NCBI GenBank assembly: GCA_903789665.1
Contig: CAIFEX010000017.1
Span: 1-64,000, forward strand
Length of the DNA: 64,000 bases
From: an uncultured Clostridium sp.
Lineage (GTDB): Bacteria; Bacillota; Clostridia; Clostridiales; Clostridiaceae
Direction of reading: 5' to 3'
Positions within the stretch are counted from its first letter, which is position 1, and each line of letters starts with the position of its first letter. This document shows, one piece after another, positions 10,905-22,798 of this stretch. Both the position numbers and the translations under genes were made by a program. The notes under the pieces are model-generated. The model was given only the letters and a program-made list of their open reading frames with translations, was not told the DNA's origin and did not search any database.

Positions 10905-11303
10905 TTACCATATGTAGCAGAGTACTTCTCCACCTACTCCTAACTTTCTTGCTTCCTTATCAGTAACAACTCCTTTGGAAGTGGATATCACTGCGATTCC
11001 AAGTCCATTTAACACCTTGGGGATTTCTTCTTTTCTACAATAAACTCTTAATCCCGGTTTGGATATCCTCTTCAGGCCAGTTATAACTCTTTCTTTATTT
11101 TTACCATATTTCATAGAAAATCTTATCATATTAACGGAACCATCCGTATATTCCTCTATATCCTTTATATATCCTTCTTGAAGCATTATATTCAATATTT
11201 CCTTCTTAATAGTCGAAGAAGGTACTTCCACTATTTCATGCCTAACAATATTTGCATTTCTTATACGTGTAAGTAAATCTGCTATAGGATCAGTCATTAC
11301 CAT
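10905..11303 (-). CDS. rpsH: 30S ribosomal protein S8
   Basis: Central-domain 16S-binding protein that represses the spc operon in E. coli. Residues [15 protein letters not shown] at the start and [22 protein letters not shown] at the end are typical. Start ATG at 11303 lies 8 nt from GGAGG. A second ATG two codons on is also possible. 132 aa. Confidence 0.97.
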   Translation of the reverse strand: MVMTDPIADLLTRIRNANIVRHEIVEVPSSTIKKEILNIMLQEGYIKDIEEYTDGSVNMIRFSMKYGKNKERVITGLKRISKPGLRVYCRKEEIPKVLNGLGIAVISTSKGVVTDKEARKLGVGGEVLCYIW

Positions 11304-11338
11304 TTATTGTGCCTCCTTTCAATCAATAACCATATTTT

Positions 11339-11524
11339 TTACCAGCTTGCTTTTTTACACCCAGGGATTTCACCTTTATAAGCCAATTTTCTAAAGCATA
11401 TACGACATATGCCATATTTTTTAAGTACCGCGTGAGGCCTACCACATATTCTACATCTTGTATAAGCTCTAGTTGAGTACTTTGGCTCTTTCTTCCATTT
11501 TTCTATTAAAGCTTTACGTGCCAT
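11339..11524 (-). CDS. rpsN: 30S ribosomal protein S14 type Z
   Basis: The short, zinc-binding paralogue of S14 (61 aa) found in the spc operon of Firmicutes. Cys24-x2-Cys27 and Cys40-x2-Cys43 form the zinc site (RCRICGRPH and GICRICFRK). Located between rplE and rpsH as usual. Confidence 0.98.
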   Translation of the reverse strand: MARKALIEKWKKEPKYSTRAYTRCRICGRPHAVLKKYGICRICFRKLAYKGEIPGCKKASW

Positions 11525-11536
11525 ATCTTTCCCTCC

Positions 11537-12082
11537 TTATTTTTGAGCAAATGGCATTCCAAGAGATTTAAGCAATTCCCTAGCTTCTTCATCAGTATTT
11601 GCTGTAGTAACAAAAACTATATCCATGCCTCTGACTTTATCTATTTTATCATATTCTATCTCGGGAAATATTAACTGTTCTTTAATTCCCAATGAATAAT
11701 TTCCCCTGCCATCAAAAGATTTATCAGAAACTCCTGAAAAATCTCTAACTCTTGGCAGTGCAACATTTATTAATTTATCTGCAAATTCATACATATATTG
11801 TTTTCTCAAAGTAACCTTACAGCCTATAGGCATATTTTGCCTTATCTTAAAATTTGCTATGGACTTCTTCGCCCTCGTCAATATCGGCTTTTGTCCTGTA
11901 ATTATAGTAAGATCATTCACTGCCGACTCTAAAATTCTTGGATTATCCTTAGCTTCTCCTACACCCATGTTGATAACTATTTTCTCAAGCCTTGGCGTCT
12001 GCATTGTGTTAGTATATTTAAATTTTTTCATTAAATCAGGAACTACTTCCTTTTTATACTTTTCCTGTAACCTTGAACTCAT
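11537..12082 (-). CDS. rplE: 50S ribosomal protein L5
   Basis: 5S rRNA-binding protein that also contacts P-site tRNA and bridges to S13. Sequence landmarks are [16 protein letters not shown], the [15 protein letters not shown] block and [20 protein letters not shown]. The ATG at 12082 follows AAAGGAGG. An in-frame TTG upstream would include the ribosome-binding site in the coding sequence. 181 aa. Confidence 0.97.
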   Translation of the reverse strand: MSSRLQEKYKKEVVPDLMKKFKYTNTMQTPRLEKIVINMGVGEAKDNPRILESAVNDLTIITGQKPILTRAKKSIANFKIRQNMPIGCKVTLRKQYMYEFADKLINVALPRVRDFSGVSDKSFDGRGNYSLGIKEQLIFPEIEYDKIDKVRGMDIVFVTTANTDEEARELLKSLGMPFAQK

Positions 12083-12103
12083 ATTTTGCCCTCCTTTCAA
12101 AGA

Positions 12104-12421
12104 TTAGAATGTTTCTCCGCACTTTTTACATACTCTAACTTTTGTTCCATCATCCAATATCTTATGGCTTATTCTGGTCACGCTTTCGCATTTATTACAA
12201 TACAGCATAACCTTGGAGCTGTATATGGGAGCCTCTTTTTGAATTATACCGCCTTCTACATTTTGCTTGTTGGGTTTTTGATGTTTTGAAACTATATTGA
12301 CACCTTTTACTACAACTTTTCCAACCTTAGGCATCACTGACAAAACTTCTCCTATTTTGCCCTTGTCTTTACCGGATATCACCATAACCGTATCCTTTTT
12401 TCTAACATGTACCTTTGCCAT
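12104..12421 (-). CDS. rplX: 50S ribosomal protein L24
   Basis: Assembly-initiating large-subunit protein with a KOW motif ([20 protein letters not shown]). The C-terminus carries two Cys pairs (YCNKC and VCKKCGE) that look like a zinc ribbon, a form common in clostridial L24. Start ATG at 12421, 8 nt from GGAGG, giving 105 aa. An in-frame GTG at 12430 overlaps the ribosome-binding site. Confidence 0.97.
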   Translation of the reverse strand: MAKVHVRKKDTVMVISGKDKGKIGEVLSVMPKVGKVVVKGVNIVSKHQKPNKQNVEGGIIQKEAPIYSSKVMLYCNKCESVTRISHKILDDGTKVRVCKKCGETF

Positions 12422-12438
12422 TATAGCCACCTCCTCAT

Positions 12439-12807
12439 TTATAAAACTTCAGGTGCTAACGATAATATTCTTGTAAAATTCTTATCTCTTAGCTCTCTCG
12501 CAACTGGTCCGAATATACGAGTTCCCCTGGGCTGCTTATCCTCTTTTATTATAACTGCAGCATTTTCATCAAATTTTATATAGGAGCCATCTGTTCTTCT
12601 AAGTCCTTTCACGGTTCTTACAATAACAGCTCTTACAATTTCTCCTTTTTTGACAACACCGCCTGGTGTTGCATTCTTAACACTAGCAATTATTTGATCA
12701 CCGATATTTCCACATTTCCTATTGGAGCCTCCTAAGACCCTTATACACATAATTTCCTTTGCACCGGAATTATCTGCAACCTTCAACACTGATTGTTGTT
12801 GAATCAT
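12439..12807 (-). CDS. rplN: 50S ribosomal protein L14
   Basis: Large-subunit protein forming bridge B8 with 16S rRNA and contacting L19. The 122-aa sequence begins [20 protein letters not shown] and ends with [12 protein letters not shown]. Standard place between rpsQ and rplX. Confidence 0.98.
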   Translation of the reverse strand: MIQQQSVLKVADNSGAKEIMCIRVLGGSNRKCGNIGDQIIASVKNATPGGVVKKGEIVRAVIVRTVKGLRRTDGSYIKFDENAAVIIKEDKQPRGTRIFGPVARELRDKNFTRILSLAPEVL

Positions 12808-12834
12808 TGAAAATACCCTCCTTTCAGCTATTAT

Positions 12835-13089
12835 CTATTTAGCCTTTTCAACTATCTCTACAAGTCTCCACCTTTTATCTTTAGATAGAGGTCTGGTTTC
12901 CATTATCAATACTCTGTCATTATTTTTTGCTTCATTTTTCTCATCATGAGCTTTAAATTTGCTAGTTCTATTAACTGTTTTGCCATAAAGTGGATGACGA
13001 ACCTTTGTTTCAACTGCAACCACTATAGTTTTATCCATTTTATCGGAAATAACCCTTCCAATCCTGGTCTTTCTATATCCTCTTTCCAC
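12835..13089 (-). CDS. rpsQ: 30S ribosomal protein S17
   Basis: OB-fold primary binding protein of the 16S 5' domain. Diagnostic text: [39 protein letters not shown] and [18 protein letters not shown]. 84 aa, full length, between rpmC and rplN. Confidence 0.98.
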   Translation of the reverse strand: MERGYRKTRIGRVISDKMDKTIVVAVETKVRHPLYGKTVNRTSKFKAHDEKNEAKNNDRVLIMETRPLSKDKRWRLVEIVEKAK

Positions 13090-13109
13090 GGAATAAACCT
13101 CCTTTCAGC

Positions 13110-13322
13110 CTATTGTTCTAACGACCTTAGTTCTTCTTCTCTAAGAATGGTTTTAATTTGGGCTATAGATTTTTTAACTTCCTTTATTCTCATGGGATTC
13201 TCCAGCTGACCTGTAGCCAATTGGAATCTCAAATTAAACAATTCAGATTTAAGATCCATTACTTTTGCCTGCAAATCTTGAGTACTACTCTCTCTCAATT
13301 CTCGCAATTCTCTAGCCTTCAT
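13110..13322 (-). CDS. rpmC: 50S ribosomal protein L29
   Basis: Two-helix protein at the exit tunnel beside L23 and a docking point for SRP and trigger factor. Reads [20 protein letters not shown], then [20 protein letters not shown]. The start at 13322 overlaps the end of rplP by 11 nt. The only ribosome-binding site is a weak GGTGGTGAAAG, so expression is probably coupled to rplP. 70 aa. Confidence 0.96.
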   Translation of the reverse strand: MKARELRELRESSTQDLQAKVMDLKSELFNLRFQLATGQLENPMRIKEVKKSIAQIKTILREEELRSLEQ

Positions 13323-13755
13323 TGCTTTCACCACCCGTTTCTTCAAAATCTTTTCTTGTGACGAACTTAGTTTTTATAGGCAATTTATATGATGCAAGTC
13401 TCATAGCTGCTCTTGCTGTTTCTTCAGATACATCCGACAGTTCAAACAATACTCTGCCTGGTTTAACAACTGCTACCCAATATTCAGGTGCCCCTTTACC
13501 GGAACCCATACGTGTTTCAGCAGGTTTCTGGGTAACTGGTTTATCCGGGAAAATCTTTATCCAAAGTTTTCCTCCCCTTTTTATATATCTATTTATAGCT
13601 ATTCTGGCTGCCTCTATCTGACTAGCAGTTATCCATGCACATTCTGTAGCCTGCAGGGCATAATCGCCATATGCTATAAAATTGCCTCTTGTAGCTTTGC
13701 CTTTCATTCTACCACGCTGTACTTTACGATGTTTAACTCTCTTAGGCATTAACAT
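13312..13755 (-). CDS. rplP: 50S ribosomal protein L16
   Basis: Large-subunit protein near the A-site tRNA elbow. The 147-aa sequence begins [19 protein letters not shown] and contains [20 protein letters not shown]. The first ATG (13755) is 8 nt from GGAGG and is kept. It overlaps rpmC at the 3' end. Confidence 0.98.
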   Translation of the reverse strand: MLMPKRVKHRKVQRGRMKGKATRGNFIAYGDYALQATECAWITASQIEAARIAINRYIKRGGKLWIKIFPDKPVTQKPAETRMGSGKGAPEYWVAVVKPGRVLFELSDVSEETARAAMRLASYKLPIKTKFVTRKDFEETGGESNEG

Positions 13756-13771
13756 ATCCTATTCCTCCTTC

Positions 13772-14443
13772 CTATGCATTAGCTTTTTTTTTGTCCTCAA
13801 CTGGCTTTTTAGTTGGAAGTATCTCTCCTTTATATACCCATACTTTCACACCAATTTTTCCATATGTGGTTTTTGCTTCCGAAAATCCGTAATCTATATC
13901 AGCCCTTAATGTCTGGAGTGGAATTGTTCCTTCATGATAGGATTCGGCCCTTGCAATTTCAGCTCCGCCAAGTCTACCGGAACATGTAATTTTAACTCCT
14001 TTGATGCCAGATTTCATCGCTCTCTGTATAGTCTGCTTCATAGCCCTTCTGAAAGATATCCTCTTCTCAAGCTGAAGTGCTACATTTTCTGCCATAAGTT
14101 GTGCATCAGCTTCTGCAGATTTCACTTCAACTATATTTATAAGTATAGTTTTACCTGTCACTATTTTCTGAAGCTCAGTCTTTAAAGCATCAATTCCCTG
14201 GCCGCCTTTTCCTATTATCATTCCAGGTTTGGCTGTAAATATATTTAATTTAATTCTCTTGGCTGCTCTTTCAATCTGAATTTTTGAAACTCCAGCTGCA
14301 GCAGCTCTTTTTTTTATATAAGTTCTAATCTTATTATCCTCAACTAGATTGTCTGCAAAATTCTTCTTATCTGCATACCATTTAGCATCCCAGTCTTTAA
14401 TTACACCAACTCTTAAGCCATGTGGATGTACTTTCTGTCCCAA
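13772..14443 (-). CDS. rpsC: 30S ribosomal protein S3
   Basis: Head protein at the mRNA entry site with helicase activity together with S4 and S5. The KH domain [20 protein letters not shown] and the start [20 protein letters not shown] are clear. 223 aa with a short Lys-rich tail. Confidence 0.98.
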   Translation of the reverse strand: MGQKVHPHGLRVGVIKDWDAKWYADKKNFADNLVEDNKIRTYIKKRAAAAGVSKIQIERAAKRIKLNIFTAKPGMIIGKGGQGIDALKTELQKIVTGKTILINIVEVKSAEADAQLMAENVALQLEKRISFRRAMKQTIQRAMKSGIKGVKITCSGRLGGAEIARAESYHEGTIPLQTLRADIDYGFSEAKTTYGKIGVKVWVYKGEILPTKKPVEDKKKANA

Positions 14444-14459
14444 TCTATTTCCCTCCTTC

Positions 14460-14795
14460 TTACTCTCTTTCCTTAACTATTAAAGTTATGTGACTGCTTC
14501 TTTTATTTATTCTAAATGCTCTTCCCTGAGCATGTGCTTGAAATCTTTTTAATGTCGGGCCTTCACAAGCATATGCTTTTGAAATGTATAAATTGTCTTT
14601 ATCCAAATCCAAATTGTTTTCGGCATTTGCAACTGCCGATTTCAAAAGCTTATTAACTACTGCAGCTCCGTCCTTTGGAGTGAATTTCAATATAGCAAAG
14701 GCTTCATTTACATCTTTACCTCTGATTAAATCAAGTACAATTCCAATTTTCATTGAGGACATTCTTACATATCTAGCTATAGCTTTAGCTTCCAT
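14460..14795 (-). CDS. rplV: 50S ribosomal protein L22
   Basis: Lines the exit tunnel with a long beta hairpin, the site of some macrolide-resistance changes. The 111-aa sequence includes [21 protein letters not shown] and the hairpin region [18 protein letters not shown], with no obvious resistance-type insertion or deletion. Confidence 0.98.
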   Translation of the reverse strand: MEAKAIARYVRMSSMKIGIVLDLIRGKDVNEAFAILKFTPKDGAAVVNKLLKSAVANAENNLDLDKDNLYISKAYACEGPTLKRFQAHAQGRAFRINKRSSHITLIVKERE

Positions 14796-14822
14796 TTATA
14801 CATTACCTCCCTTCTTCCGGTA

Positions 14823-15125
14823 CTATTGAGCAACATGAGTTGTTTTTTCAGTTTTATCGGCTGCTTTATCAGTATTGTGTCCTCTATAAGTCCTCGTCAA
14901 TGCAAATTCTCCTAATTTATGTCCAACCATATCTTCTGATATATATACCGGAACATGTTTTCTCCCGTCATGAACTGCTATGGTATGACCTATCATCTGA
15001 GGAAATATCGTTGAACTTCTTGACCAAGTCTTTATAACTTTCTTTTCACCTTTTTTGTTCAATTCATTTATTTTTTTTAAAAGTGATTCTTCTACATAAG
15101 GTCCTTTTTTAACTGATCTACTCAC
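14823..15125 (-). CDS. rpsS: 30S ribosomal protein S19
   Basis: Head protein forming a complex with S13. [19 protein letters not shown] and the block [20 protein letters not shown] are diagnostic. At 100 aa it is a few residues longer than the common 93-95, due to a polar C-terminal tail ending [10 protein letters not shown]. Confidence 0.98.
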   Translation of the reverse strand: MSRSVKKGPYVEESLLKKINELNKKGEKKVIKTWSRSSTIFPQMIGHTIAVHDGRKHVPVYISEDMVGHKLGEFALTRTYRGHNTDKAADKTEKTTHVAQ

Positions 15126-15160
15126 TTTTCAGCCTCCCTTCATAAAATACATCTAACATC

Positions 15161-15994
15161 CTATTTACTATTTCTTCTCTTAACCATCAATTTGTCAGAA
15201 TACTTATTGTGCTTCCTAGTCTTAAATCCAAGAGCAGGTTTACCCCACGGAGTAAGTGGTCCCGGATGTCCTACTGGTGCCTTTCCTTCACCACCACCAT
15301 GAGGGTGATCATTAGGATTCATTACTGAACCTCTAACTGTCGGTCTTACGCCCATATGTCTTTTTCTACCTGCCTTACCTACATTGACTATTTCATGAGT
15401 TAGATTTGAAACTGTTCCAACAGTTGCCCTACACTCTATCCTTATCTGCCTCATTTCACCACTCGGGAGTCTCAATGTAGCATATTTCCCCTCTTTAGCC
15501 ATAAGTTGTGCAGAAGCTCCTGCAGATCTTACAAGCTGTGCTCCCTTTCCTGCTTGTAATTCTATATTATGAATTATCGTACCAACAGGTATATTTGAAA
15601 GTGGAAGGCAATTCCCAGCCTTTATATCTGCCTCTGGTCCTGATACTATTATATCTCCAACTTTTAAACCCGATGGAGCTAATATGTATCTCTTTTCCCC
15701 ATCCACATAAACTACCAACGCTATAAATGCTGACCTGTTAGGATCATATTCTATTGTAGTCACCTTTGCTGGTATTCCATCTTTATTTCTCTTGAAATCT
15801 ACTATTCTATATTTTTGTTTTGCACCGCCGCCTATATGACGAACTGTTATTTTACCGTGAGCATTTCTCCCACCACTTCTTTTCAAAGCTACAAGAAGTG
15901 ACTTTTCTGGTACATTTGTAGTTATCTCTTCAAATGAATTTACTGTCATATGCCTTCTTGAAGGCGTGGTAGGCTTGAATCCTTTAATTGCCAT
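15161..15994 (-). CDS. rplB: 50S ribosomal protein L2
   Basis: Required for subunit association and peptidyl-transferase function. The conserved C-terminal segment [18 protein letters not shown], with the essential His, is present near residue 225, along with AGKAGRKR-type basic residues. 277 aa, ending [10 protein letters not shown]. Confidence 0.98.
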   Translation of the reverse strand: MAIKGFKPTTPSRRHMTVNSFEEITTNVPEKSLLVALKRSGGRNAHGKITVRHIGGGAKQKYRIVDFKRNKDGIPAKVTTIEYDPNRSAFIALVVYVDGEKRYILAPSGLKVGDIIVSGPEADIKAGNCLPLSNIPVGTIIHNIELQAGKGAQLVRSAGASAQLMAKEGKYATLRLPSGEMRQIRIECRATVGTVSNLTHEIVNVGKAGRKRHMGVRPTVRGSVMNPNDHPHGGGEGKAPVGHPGPLTPWGKPALGFKTRKHNKYSDKLMVKRRNSK

Positions 15995-16049
15995 AACGGT
16001 ATTCCCTCCTTTTCTTCGCTTATCTGGATTTTTCCAATAGCCACTTCAT

Positions 16050-16349
16050 TTATTGCTGCATTCCTTCAAAAAATTCTATAGTTTTACTATCTTTTGTAAG
16101 TTTGACAATGGCTTTTTTATAATCAGGTCGTTTTCCCATATGAACACCAACCCTCTTCTTTTTTCCCACATATTTTGCCGTATTTACAGTTTCAACAGCT
16201 ACATCAAATATATCTTCAACAGCCCTTTTTATCATGGATTTATTGGCACGCATATCAACTACAAAGGTGTACTTCTTATCATTCATACAACTCATACTTT
16301 TTTCTGTAATAACAGGTCTTTTTATAATATCATAATTAGTATATTTCAC
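16050..16349 (-). CDS. rplW: 50S ribosomal protein L23
   Basis: Exit-tunnel protein that docks trigger factor and SRP. The 99-aa sequence includes [13 protein letters not shown] and the [20 protein letters not shown] loop. It starts with GTG at 16349, sharing one base with the rplD stop (TAGTG), and is preceded by GGAGG inside rplD, so translation is coupled. Confidence 0.97.
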   Translation of the reverse strand: MKYTNYDIIKRPVITEKSMSCMNDKKYTFVVDMRANKSMIKRAVEDIFDVAVETVNTAKYVGKKKRVGVHMGKRPDYKKAIVKLTKDSKTIEFFEGMQQ

Positions 16350-16969
16350 TATGCATACACCTCCTCAATCTTTGATACAGCATCCTTAGTTATTATAAGT
16401 TTTTCAAACTTCAACAGATCGTACACATTCAAGTTATTTACCGGAATAGTCGATACTCCCTGTATGTTTCTAGCAGATTTATATACATTTTGATTTGACT
16501 CAGCCGTCACAATCAGTGTTTTTTTTGCATTAAAAGCTTCTAACAATTTCAATATTTTCTTTGTTTTCGGAACATCTACTTCCAAATTATCCAGAACTAC
16601 CATTTCATTCTCTTCAACTTTGCTGGACAAAGCTGATTTCATAGCCAATCTTTTAACTGATTTAGGGACTGAAATTCTATAGTTTCTCGGCTTTACTGCA
16701 AAAACCATACCTCCGTGAATCCACTGGGGCGCTCTGATAGATCCCTGTCTTGCTCTACCAGTTCCTTTCTGTCTCCAAGGTTTAGCTCCACCGCCGGAAA
16801 CTTCAGATCTAGTCCTTGCTGATTGTGTTCCCTGCCTTTTGTTTGCAAGCTGTGCTACTATCACCTGATGAAGAGCATACTGATTTACTTTAGCTCCAAA
16901 CACTTTATCTGATAATTCAAGTTCTCCAATTTTTTGTCCTTCTTTATTAAATAATCCTACATTAGGCAT
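16349..16969 (-). CDS. rplD: 50S ribosomal protein L4
   Basis: Large-subunit protein whose extended loop reaches the exit tunnel. In several bacteria it also represses the S10 operon. The conserved loop [19 protein letters not shown] and [15 protein letters not shown] are present. 206 aa. The structured leader at 18004-18212 is a candidate target for such feedback. Confidence 0.98.
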   Translation of the reverse strand: MPNVGLFNKEGQKIGELELSDKVFGAKVNQYALHQVIVAQLANKRQGTQSARTRSEVSGGGAKPWRQKGTGRARQGSIRAPQWIHGGMVFAVKPRNYRISVPKSVKRLAMKSALSSKVEENEMVVLDNLEVDVPKTKKILKLLEAFNAKKTLIVTAESNQNVYKSARNIQGVSTIPVNNLNVYDLLKFEKLIITKDAVSKIEEVYA

Positions 16970-16993
16970 TCTGCATCCTCCTTTCTACCAAAA

Positions 16994-17623
16994 TTAGTCC
17001 TTAACAGTATTTTTTATCGTTACAAAACTTTTATTAGGCCCCGGTACTCCACCTTTTATTAGGATAATATTTTTCTCGGGGATAATTTTTGCAACTTCCA
17101 GATTCAACACTGTAACATTTTTGTTTCCCATATGACCTGGTGCTTTCATATTTTTAAAGGTTCTGGACGGATCAGAAGAAGCTCCCATTGAACCAACAGC
17201 TCTATGAAATTTTGATCCATGAGACATTGGACCTCTTTGAGCATTCCATCTTCTTATAGTGCCTTGAAATCCCTTACCTTTTGAAACACCCGACACGTCA
17301 ACTTTATCGCCTTCAACAAACACATCTACCTTTATTTCCTGTCCTGCTTCATATTTATTTGCATCATCGATTCTAAATTCTTTTATAAATCTCTTTAAAG
17401 GAACACCTGATTTAGCGAAATGTCCTTTTAATGGCTTATTAACAAGCTTCTCTCTTATATCATCAAAACCAACTTGTATAGAATCATAACCATCTTTTTC
17501 TACTGTTTTTTTCTGTATAACTACACAGGGTCCTGCTTCAATAACTGTAACAGGAATTACTTTACCTTTATCATCAAATATCTGGGTCATACCAAGTTTC
17601 CTACCCAATATAGCTTTTTTCAT
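16994..17623 (-). CDS. rplC: 50S ribosomal protein L3
   Basis: Early assembly protein with a loop near the peptidyl-transferase centre. Starts [18 protein letters not shown]. The central loop [20 protein letters not shown] is intact. 209 aa. Confidence 0.98.
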   Translation of the reverse strand: MKKAILGRKLGMTQIFDDKGKVIPVTVIEAGPCVVIQKKTVEKDGYDSIQVGFDDIREKLVNKPLKGHFAKSGVPLKRFIKEFRIDDANKYEAGQEIKVDVFVEGDKVDVSGVSKGKGFQGTIRRWNAQRGPMSHGSKFHRAVGSMGASSDPSRTFKNMKAPGHMGNKNVTVLNLEVAKIIPEKNIILIKGGVPGPNKSFVTIKNTVKD

Positions 17624-17694
17624 TTACATACACCTCCCAAACATATTAGCGGATCGCATAAGCGGTCATAATAGCCAGTAATTAAAATACTAAC

Positions 17695-18003
17695 TTACAA
17701 TTTTATTTCTATGTCTACACCTGCTGGTAAGTCCAACCTCATCAATGCATCAACAGTCTTAGGTGACGGACTTATTATGTCTATAAGCCTCTTATGAGTC
17801 CTTATCTCAAATTGCTCTCTTGAATCCTTATATTTATGTGGAGCTCTCAAAATTGTAACTACATCTTTTTCAGTCGGCAGTGGTACTGGTCCCGCCACAT
17901 TTGCCCCTGTAGATTTAGCAGTTTTTACTATCCTTTCAGATGATTGATCCAATATGGTGTGATCAAAAGCTTTTAGCCTTATCCTTATTTTTTGTTTTGC
18001 CAT
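17695..18003 (-). CDS. rpsJ: 30S ribosomal protein S10
   Basis: Head protein, also NusE in transcription antitermination with NusB. Reads [20 protein letters not shown] and ends [11 protein letters not shown]. The start is the ATG at 18003 behind a strong GGAGGGAAA site. An in-frame 19-residue upstream extension is leader sequence. 102 aa. First gene of the S10-spc-alpha run. Confidence 0.98.
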   Translation of the reverse strand: MAKQKIRIRLKAFDHTILDQSSERIVKTAKSTGANVAGPVPLPTEKDVVTILRAPHKYKDSREQFEIRTHKRLIDIISPSPKTVDALMRLDLPAGVDIEIKL

Positions 18004-18212
18004 TGATATTTCCCTCCTTTTCATGCACGCTATACTTCTTACGTACAACAGCGGATGCATTCTGTAAACTGTACCAGGCGTTTCATTTAATCAACACAAA
18101 ACAGCCTTTTACAAAAGCACCGTCGCCTGGTTCACGACCAAGGCATACTCAATCAAGAATTACCCGGAAGCCCGGCAACCTCTTGCTTCATCGCTGTTAT
18201 AACATCACAACC
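18004..18212 (-). promoter_or_regulatory. structured 5' leader of the S10 operon
   Basis: About 200 nt separate the promoter from rpsJ. The transcript contains AAGAGGTTGCCGGGC near its 5' part. It also has a long-range perfect 8-bp pairing: ACCAGGCG from 18124-18131 with CGCCTGGT from 18073-18080. No open reading frame explains the length. By analogy with S10-operon leaders controlled by L4 it may be an autoregulatory leader, but I could not match it to a known family. Confidence 0.55.
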
Positions 18213-18217
18213 TCTTA

Positions 18218-18246
18218 ATTATACAATAAATATTTATCTATGACAA
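18218..18246 (-). promoter_or_regulatory. sigma-A promoter of the S10 operon
   Basis: On the minus strand the -35 TTGTCA (18241-18246) and -10 TATAAT (18218-18223) are separated by 17 bp. It lies just after the tuf1 terminator and about 215 nt before rpsJ. Confidence 0.85.
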
Positions 18247-18272
18247 GTATAAAAATTATGAATTCATGAAGA

Positions 18273-18305
18273 AGGGAAAGGTACCTATTTACATACTCTT
18301 TCCCT
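18273..18305 (-). terminator. terminator after tuf1
   Basis: AGGGAAAG (18273-18280) pairs with CTTTCCCT (18298-18305), followed on the minus strand by TCTTC. It would end the str-operon transcript before the S10 promoter. The U tract is short. Confidence 0.7.
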
Positions 18306-18334
18306 CTCAGATAAATAACTCAAAAAATCATATA

Positions 18335-19528
18335 TTACTCGACTATTTTAGTTACGACGCCGGAACCGACTGTTCTTCCGCCTTCCCTTATTGCAAACCT
18401 CAGTCCCTGGTGCATTGCCACAGGGGTTATGAGCTCCACATTCATATCTATGTGATCTCCTGGCATTACCATCTCTACTCCTTCAGGCAGTGCAATCGTT
18501 CCTGTCACATCTGTTGTCCTGAAATAAAACTGCGGCCTGTATCCATTGAAAAACGGAGTGTGCCTCCCGCCTTCCTCTTTCTTGAGTACATACACCTGGC
18601 CTACAAATTTCTTGTGGGGGTGTACTGTCCCTGGCTTCGCAAGCACCTGGCCTCTCTCTACTTCGTCCCTCTGTATCCCTCTTAGAAGAACTCCTATATT
18701 GTCTCCTGCTATTGCCTTGTCAAGTGTCTTCCTGAACATCTCCACTCCAGTGCACACCGTCTTCTTCTTCTCTTCACTCAAACCTATTATCTCAAGTTCG
18801 TCTCCTACCTTCAACACACCTGTCTCCACTCTCCCTGTAGCAACAGTACCTCTGCCGGTAATTGTGAAAACATCCTCTATTGGCATCAAAAATGGTTTGT
18901 CTGTCGGCCTGTCTGGTGTAGGTATATAGTTGTCTACCGCATCCATCAGTTCATGTATGCATTTCGTGGCTTTAGGATCGTCCGGGTGTTCCAGTGCATC
19001 TAAAGCACTTCCTACTATTATTGGTACCTTATCTCCTGGAAATCCGTATTCACTTAGAAGATCCCTTACTTCCATCTCTACAAGTTCCAATAACTCAGGA
19101 TCATCTACCTGATCTGCTTTATTTAAAAATACTACTATATACTGAACTCCTACCCTGCTCGCTAGTAGTATATGTTCCCTAGTCTGTGGCATTGGACCGT
19201 CTGCCGCACTTACTACAAGTATGGCTCCGTCCATCTGCGCAGCCCCTGTTATCATGTTCTTTACGTAATCTGCATGGCCGGGACAGTCTACATGGGCATA
19301 ATGCCTCTTGTCCGTCTCGTATTCTACGTGTGCTGTATTTATTGTTATTCCTCTCTCCTTCTCTTCAGGAGCCTTATCTATCTCATCATATTTAGTCGCA
19401 GATGCCTTACCCTCTTTTGATAAAACCATCGTTATCGCTGCTGTAAGTGTTGTCTTCCCGTGGTCTACATGCCCTATCGTCCCTATGTTTACGTGTGGTT
19501 TCGTCCTTTCATACTTCTCTTTTGACAT
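18335..19528 (-). CDS. tuf: elongation factor Tu, copy 1 (str operon)
   Basis: GTPase delivering aminoacyl-tRNA to the ribosome. G1 [10 protein letters not shown]3 DCPGHAD with the catalytic His, and G4 NKAD are present, followed by the two beta-barrel domains. The ATG at 19528 follows GGAGGAAGAGTA and gives 397 aa. It follows fusA as in the classic rpsL-rpsG-fusA-tufA order. The coding sequence appears identical, base for base, to the copy at 34336-35529, including the ribosome-binding site. Confidence 0.98.
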   Translation of the reverse strand: MSKEKYERTKPHVNIGTIGHVDHGKTTLTAAITMVLSKEGKASATKYDEIDKAPEEKERGITINTAHVEYETDKRHYAHVDCPGHADYVKNMITGAAQMDGAILVVSAADGPMPQTREHILLASRVGVQYIVVFLNKADQVDDPELLELVEMEVRDLLSEYGFPGDKVPIIVGSALDALEHPDDPKATKCIHELMDAVDNYIPTPDRPTDKPFLMPIEDVFTITGRGTVATGRVETGVLKVGDELEIIGLSEEKKKTVCTGVEMFRKTLDKAIAGDNIGVLLRGIQRDEVERGQVLAKPGTVHPHKKFVGQVYVLKKEEGGRHTPFFNGYRPQFYFRTTDVTGTIALPEGVEMVMPGDHIDMNVELITPVAMHQGLRFAIREGGRTVGSGVVTKIVE

Positions 19529-19564
19529 TACTCTTCCTCCTAACAAATAACATATTAATTAAAA

Positions 19565-21634
19565 TTAGCTATTTCTTTCACCTGTGATTTTTTCTTGAAT
19601 ACTCTTTGGTACTTCTTCATAATGATCGAAGGTCATAGTATAAACTCCTCTACCCTGTGTCCTCGATCTAAGTGAAGTAGCATATCCAAACATTTCAGAA
19701 AGAGGAACAAAGGACTTTATAATTTCTGCTCCTGATCTGGGTGTCATTCCCTCAATTCTTCCTCTTCTGGAATTTATATCGCCCATTACGTCCCCCATAT
19801 ATTCTTCCGGAACTGTAATTTCAACTCTCATAACTGGTTCAAGTAAAACTGGATTCGCTTTGGACATGGCATTTTTAAAAGCCATAGATGCAGCAATCTT
19901 AAAGGCCATTTCCGAAGAGTCCACCTCATGATATGAACCATCATACAGTTTAACTTTAAAATTTATAACAGGATATCCTGCTACCACACCGCTTTCTGCA
20001 GCTCCTTGAATTCCATTGTCAATAGGGGCAATATATTCTTTGGGAATAGCTCCCCCTACAATGGCATTTTCAAAAGAATAACCATCTTCAGAAGGTGACA
20101 TTTCTATCAAGCAGTGACCATATTGGCCGTGGCCGCCTGACTGTCTGATAAATTTACCTTCTGCCTTAACTGTTTTCTTTATAGTTTCCTTATAAGCCAC
20201 CTGCGGTTTGCCTACATTACAATCTACTTTGAATTCTCTCTGCAATCTATCCACAATTATTTCCAGATGTAATTCTCCCATACCTGCTATAATTGTCTGT
20301 CCTGTTTCTTGATCCGTATAAGTTTTAAATGTCGGATCTTCCTCTGCAAGTTTTGCAAGAGCTATACTCATTTTCTCCTGACCAGCTTTTGTCTTAGGTT
20401 CTATCGCCACATCAATAACCGGATCAGGGAATTCCATACTTTCAAGTACAATAGGACTATCCTCATCACAGAGAGTATTACCTGTTGAAGTAAACTTCAA
20501 TCCCACTATAGCTCCAATATCTCCTGCACGGAGTTCATCAATTTCCTGTCTATGATTGGAATGCATTTTTACAAGTCTTGCAATTCTTTCTCTTTTGTCT
20601 TTCGTGGAGTTATACACGTAAGTACCACTCTTCATAATTCCTGAATAAATCCTAGTAAATGCCAATCTTCCCACAAATGGATCCGTGGCAATTTTAAATG
20701 CCAGGGCAGACAGCGGCTCATTATCATCGGATTTTCTTTCAACTTCCTTGCCACTTTCAGGATCATTTCCCTTTACAGGTGGTACATCAAGCGGTGATGG
20801 TAGAAAATCAACCACTGCATCTATCATTGGCTGCACACCTTTATTTTTATATGAAGATCCACATAATACCGGAACAAATTCATTTGCAATAGTGCCTTTT
20901 CTAATTGCAACCACCAATTCTTCCTGAGTAATTTCTCCACCATCTAAATATTTCACCATCAAGTCTTCATCAAGTTCAGCAACAGCTTCAATCAATTGAG
21001 TCCTATATTTTTCCGCCTTGTCTTTTAAATTATCTGGTATTGCAACTTCATCCATCACTGTTCCCAAATCATCTTCATAAATGATAGCTTCATTTTTTAT
21101 AAGATCTACCATCCCTTTGAATTTATCTTCCGCACCTATTGGAATTTGAACAGGTACTGCATTACAATGGAGTCTCTTCTTCAAAGTATCTATACACATA
21201 TAAAAGTCTGCACCAATTGAATCCATTTTATTTACATATACTATTTTTGGTACTCCATAATTATCTGCCTGTCTCCAGACAGTTTCCGTTTGTGGTTCAA
21301 CTCCGCTTTTAGCGTCTAAAACAGTAACTGCACCATCAAGAACTCTAAGTGATCTTTCAACTTCTACAGTAAAATCTACGTGCCCTGGTGTATCTATTAT
21401 ATTTATTGCATATCCTTTCCATTTACAGAAAGTGGCTGCGGAGGTTATTGTTATTCCTCTCTCTTGTTCTTCTGCCATCCAATCCATAGTTGCTTCGCCG
21501 TCATGTACTTCTCCCAATTTATGAGTTCTTCCTGTATAGAAAAGTATACGCTCCGTAGTAGTAGTTTTTCCAGCATCTATGTGTGCCATTATTCCTATGT
21601 TACGGAATTTTTCCAGCGGATATTCTCTTCCCAC
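19565..21634 (-). CDS. fusA: elongation factor G
   Basis: Translocase GTPase. G1 [10 protein letters not shown]3 DTPGHVDF with the catalytic His, and G4 NKMD are followed by domains II-V ([41 protein letters not shown]). 689 aa, normal length. It is the canonical EF-G, in contrast to the divergent paralogue at 49401-51485. Confidence 0.98.
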   Translation of the reverse strand: MGREYPLEKFRNIGIMAHIDAGKTTTTERILFYTGRTHKLGEVHDGEATMDWMAEEQERGITITSAATFCKWKGYAINIIDTPGHVDFTVEVERSLRVLDGAVTVLDAKSGVEPQTETVWRQADNYGVPKIVYVNKMDSIGADFYMCIDTLKKRLHCNAVPVQIPIGAEDKFKGMVDLIKNEAIIYEDDLGTVMDEVAIPDNLKDKAEKYRTQLIEAVAELDEDLMVKYLDGGEITQEELVVAIRKGTIANEFVPVLCGSSYKNKGVQPMIDAVVDFLPSPLDVPPVKGNDPESGKEVERKSDDNEPLSALAFKIATDPFVGRLAFTRIYSGIMKSGTYVYNSTKDKRERIARLVKMHSNHRQEIDELRAGDIGAIVGLKFTSTGNTLCDEDSPIVLESMEFPDPVIDVAIEPKTKAGQEKMSIALAKLAEEDPTFKTYTDQETGQTIIAGMGELHLEIIVDRLQREFKVDCNVGKPQVAYKETIKKTVKAEGKFIRQSGGHGQYGHCLIEMSPSEDGYSFENAIVGGAIPKEYIAPIDNGIQGAAESGVVAGYPVINFKVKLYDGSYHEVDSSEMAFKIAASMAFKNAMSKANPVLLEPVMRVEITVPEEYMGDVMGDINSRRGRIEGMTPRSGAEIIKSFVPLSEMFGYATSLRSRTQGRGVYTMTFDHYEEVPKSIQEKITGERNS

Positions 21635-21711
21635 TTAATTTTCCTCCTCGTAAGTGTAAATTTAAAATTCGATAAAACTGCTTCAGTAAAAATACCAAAA
21701 CAGTTTTCATA

Positions 21712-22209
<498 letters not shown>

Positions 22210-22336
22210 TTAAGTTCATCGGTACTCGACTATAAAATAGCAATAGCCGCAAAGTGCTTTGTACTTCTGCAAAATTTCATAATATATATAAACGCTGAAG
22301 ACATTGCACTAGTCCACCAACTTAATTAAATCAAAT

Positions 22337-22714
22337 TTATTTCTGTTTTGGTTTTTTTGCACCATATTTTGATCTTCCCTGTAGCCTATCAGCAACACCT
22401 GCTGAATCCAGTGTCCCTCTTACTATATGATATCTAACACCTGGGAGATCCTTAACTCTTCCTCCCCTTATAAGAACAACACTGTGTTCCTGCAAGTTGT
22501 GTCCTATACCAGGTATATATGCACTTACTTCATACCCATTTACCAATCTAACCCTTGCAACTTTTCTAAGTGCAGAATTTGGCTTTTTAGGTGTGGTAGT
22601 TTTCACCACCGTGCAAACCCCTCTTTTCTGAGGACATTTTTTCAATGCTGGTGCTGTGGATTTTGTGTCTATTGTCTTCCTGCCCTTTCTTACTAATTGA
22701 CTTATTGTTGGCAT
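22337..22714 (-). CDS. rpsL: 30S ribosomal protein S12
   Basis: Decoding-centre protein. The [18 protein letters not shown] segment keeps the wild-type Lys and the later [10 protein letters not shown] segment keeps the wild-type Pro-Gly, so no streptomycin-resistance substitution is visible. 125 aa. Confidence 0.98.
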   Translation of the reverse strand: MPTISQLVRKGRKTIDTKSTAPALKKCPQKRGVCTVVKTTTPKKPNSALRKVARVRLVNGYEVSAYIPGIGHNLQEHSVVLIRGGRVKDLPGVRYHIVRGTLDSAGVADRLQGRSKYGAKKPKQK

Positions 22715-22798
22715 ATTTACACCTCCTTTAAAAATAAATTGTCAATAAAGCTAAAATCTATATCAATTATTCTTGAAAGCTCCTTTATATTAAACAGA

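Noticed and set aside
18546-19550. Several plus-strand open frames inside both tuf genes
   Set aside because: They are antisense to a highly conserved gene, are repeated identically at 34547-35551 only because tuf is duplicated, and lack ribosome-binding sites.
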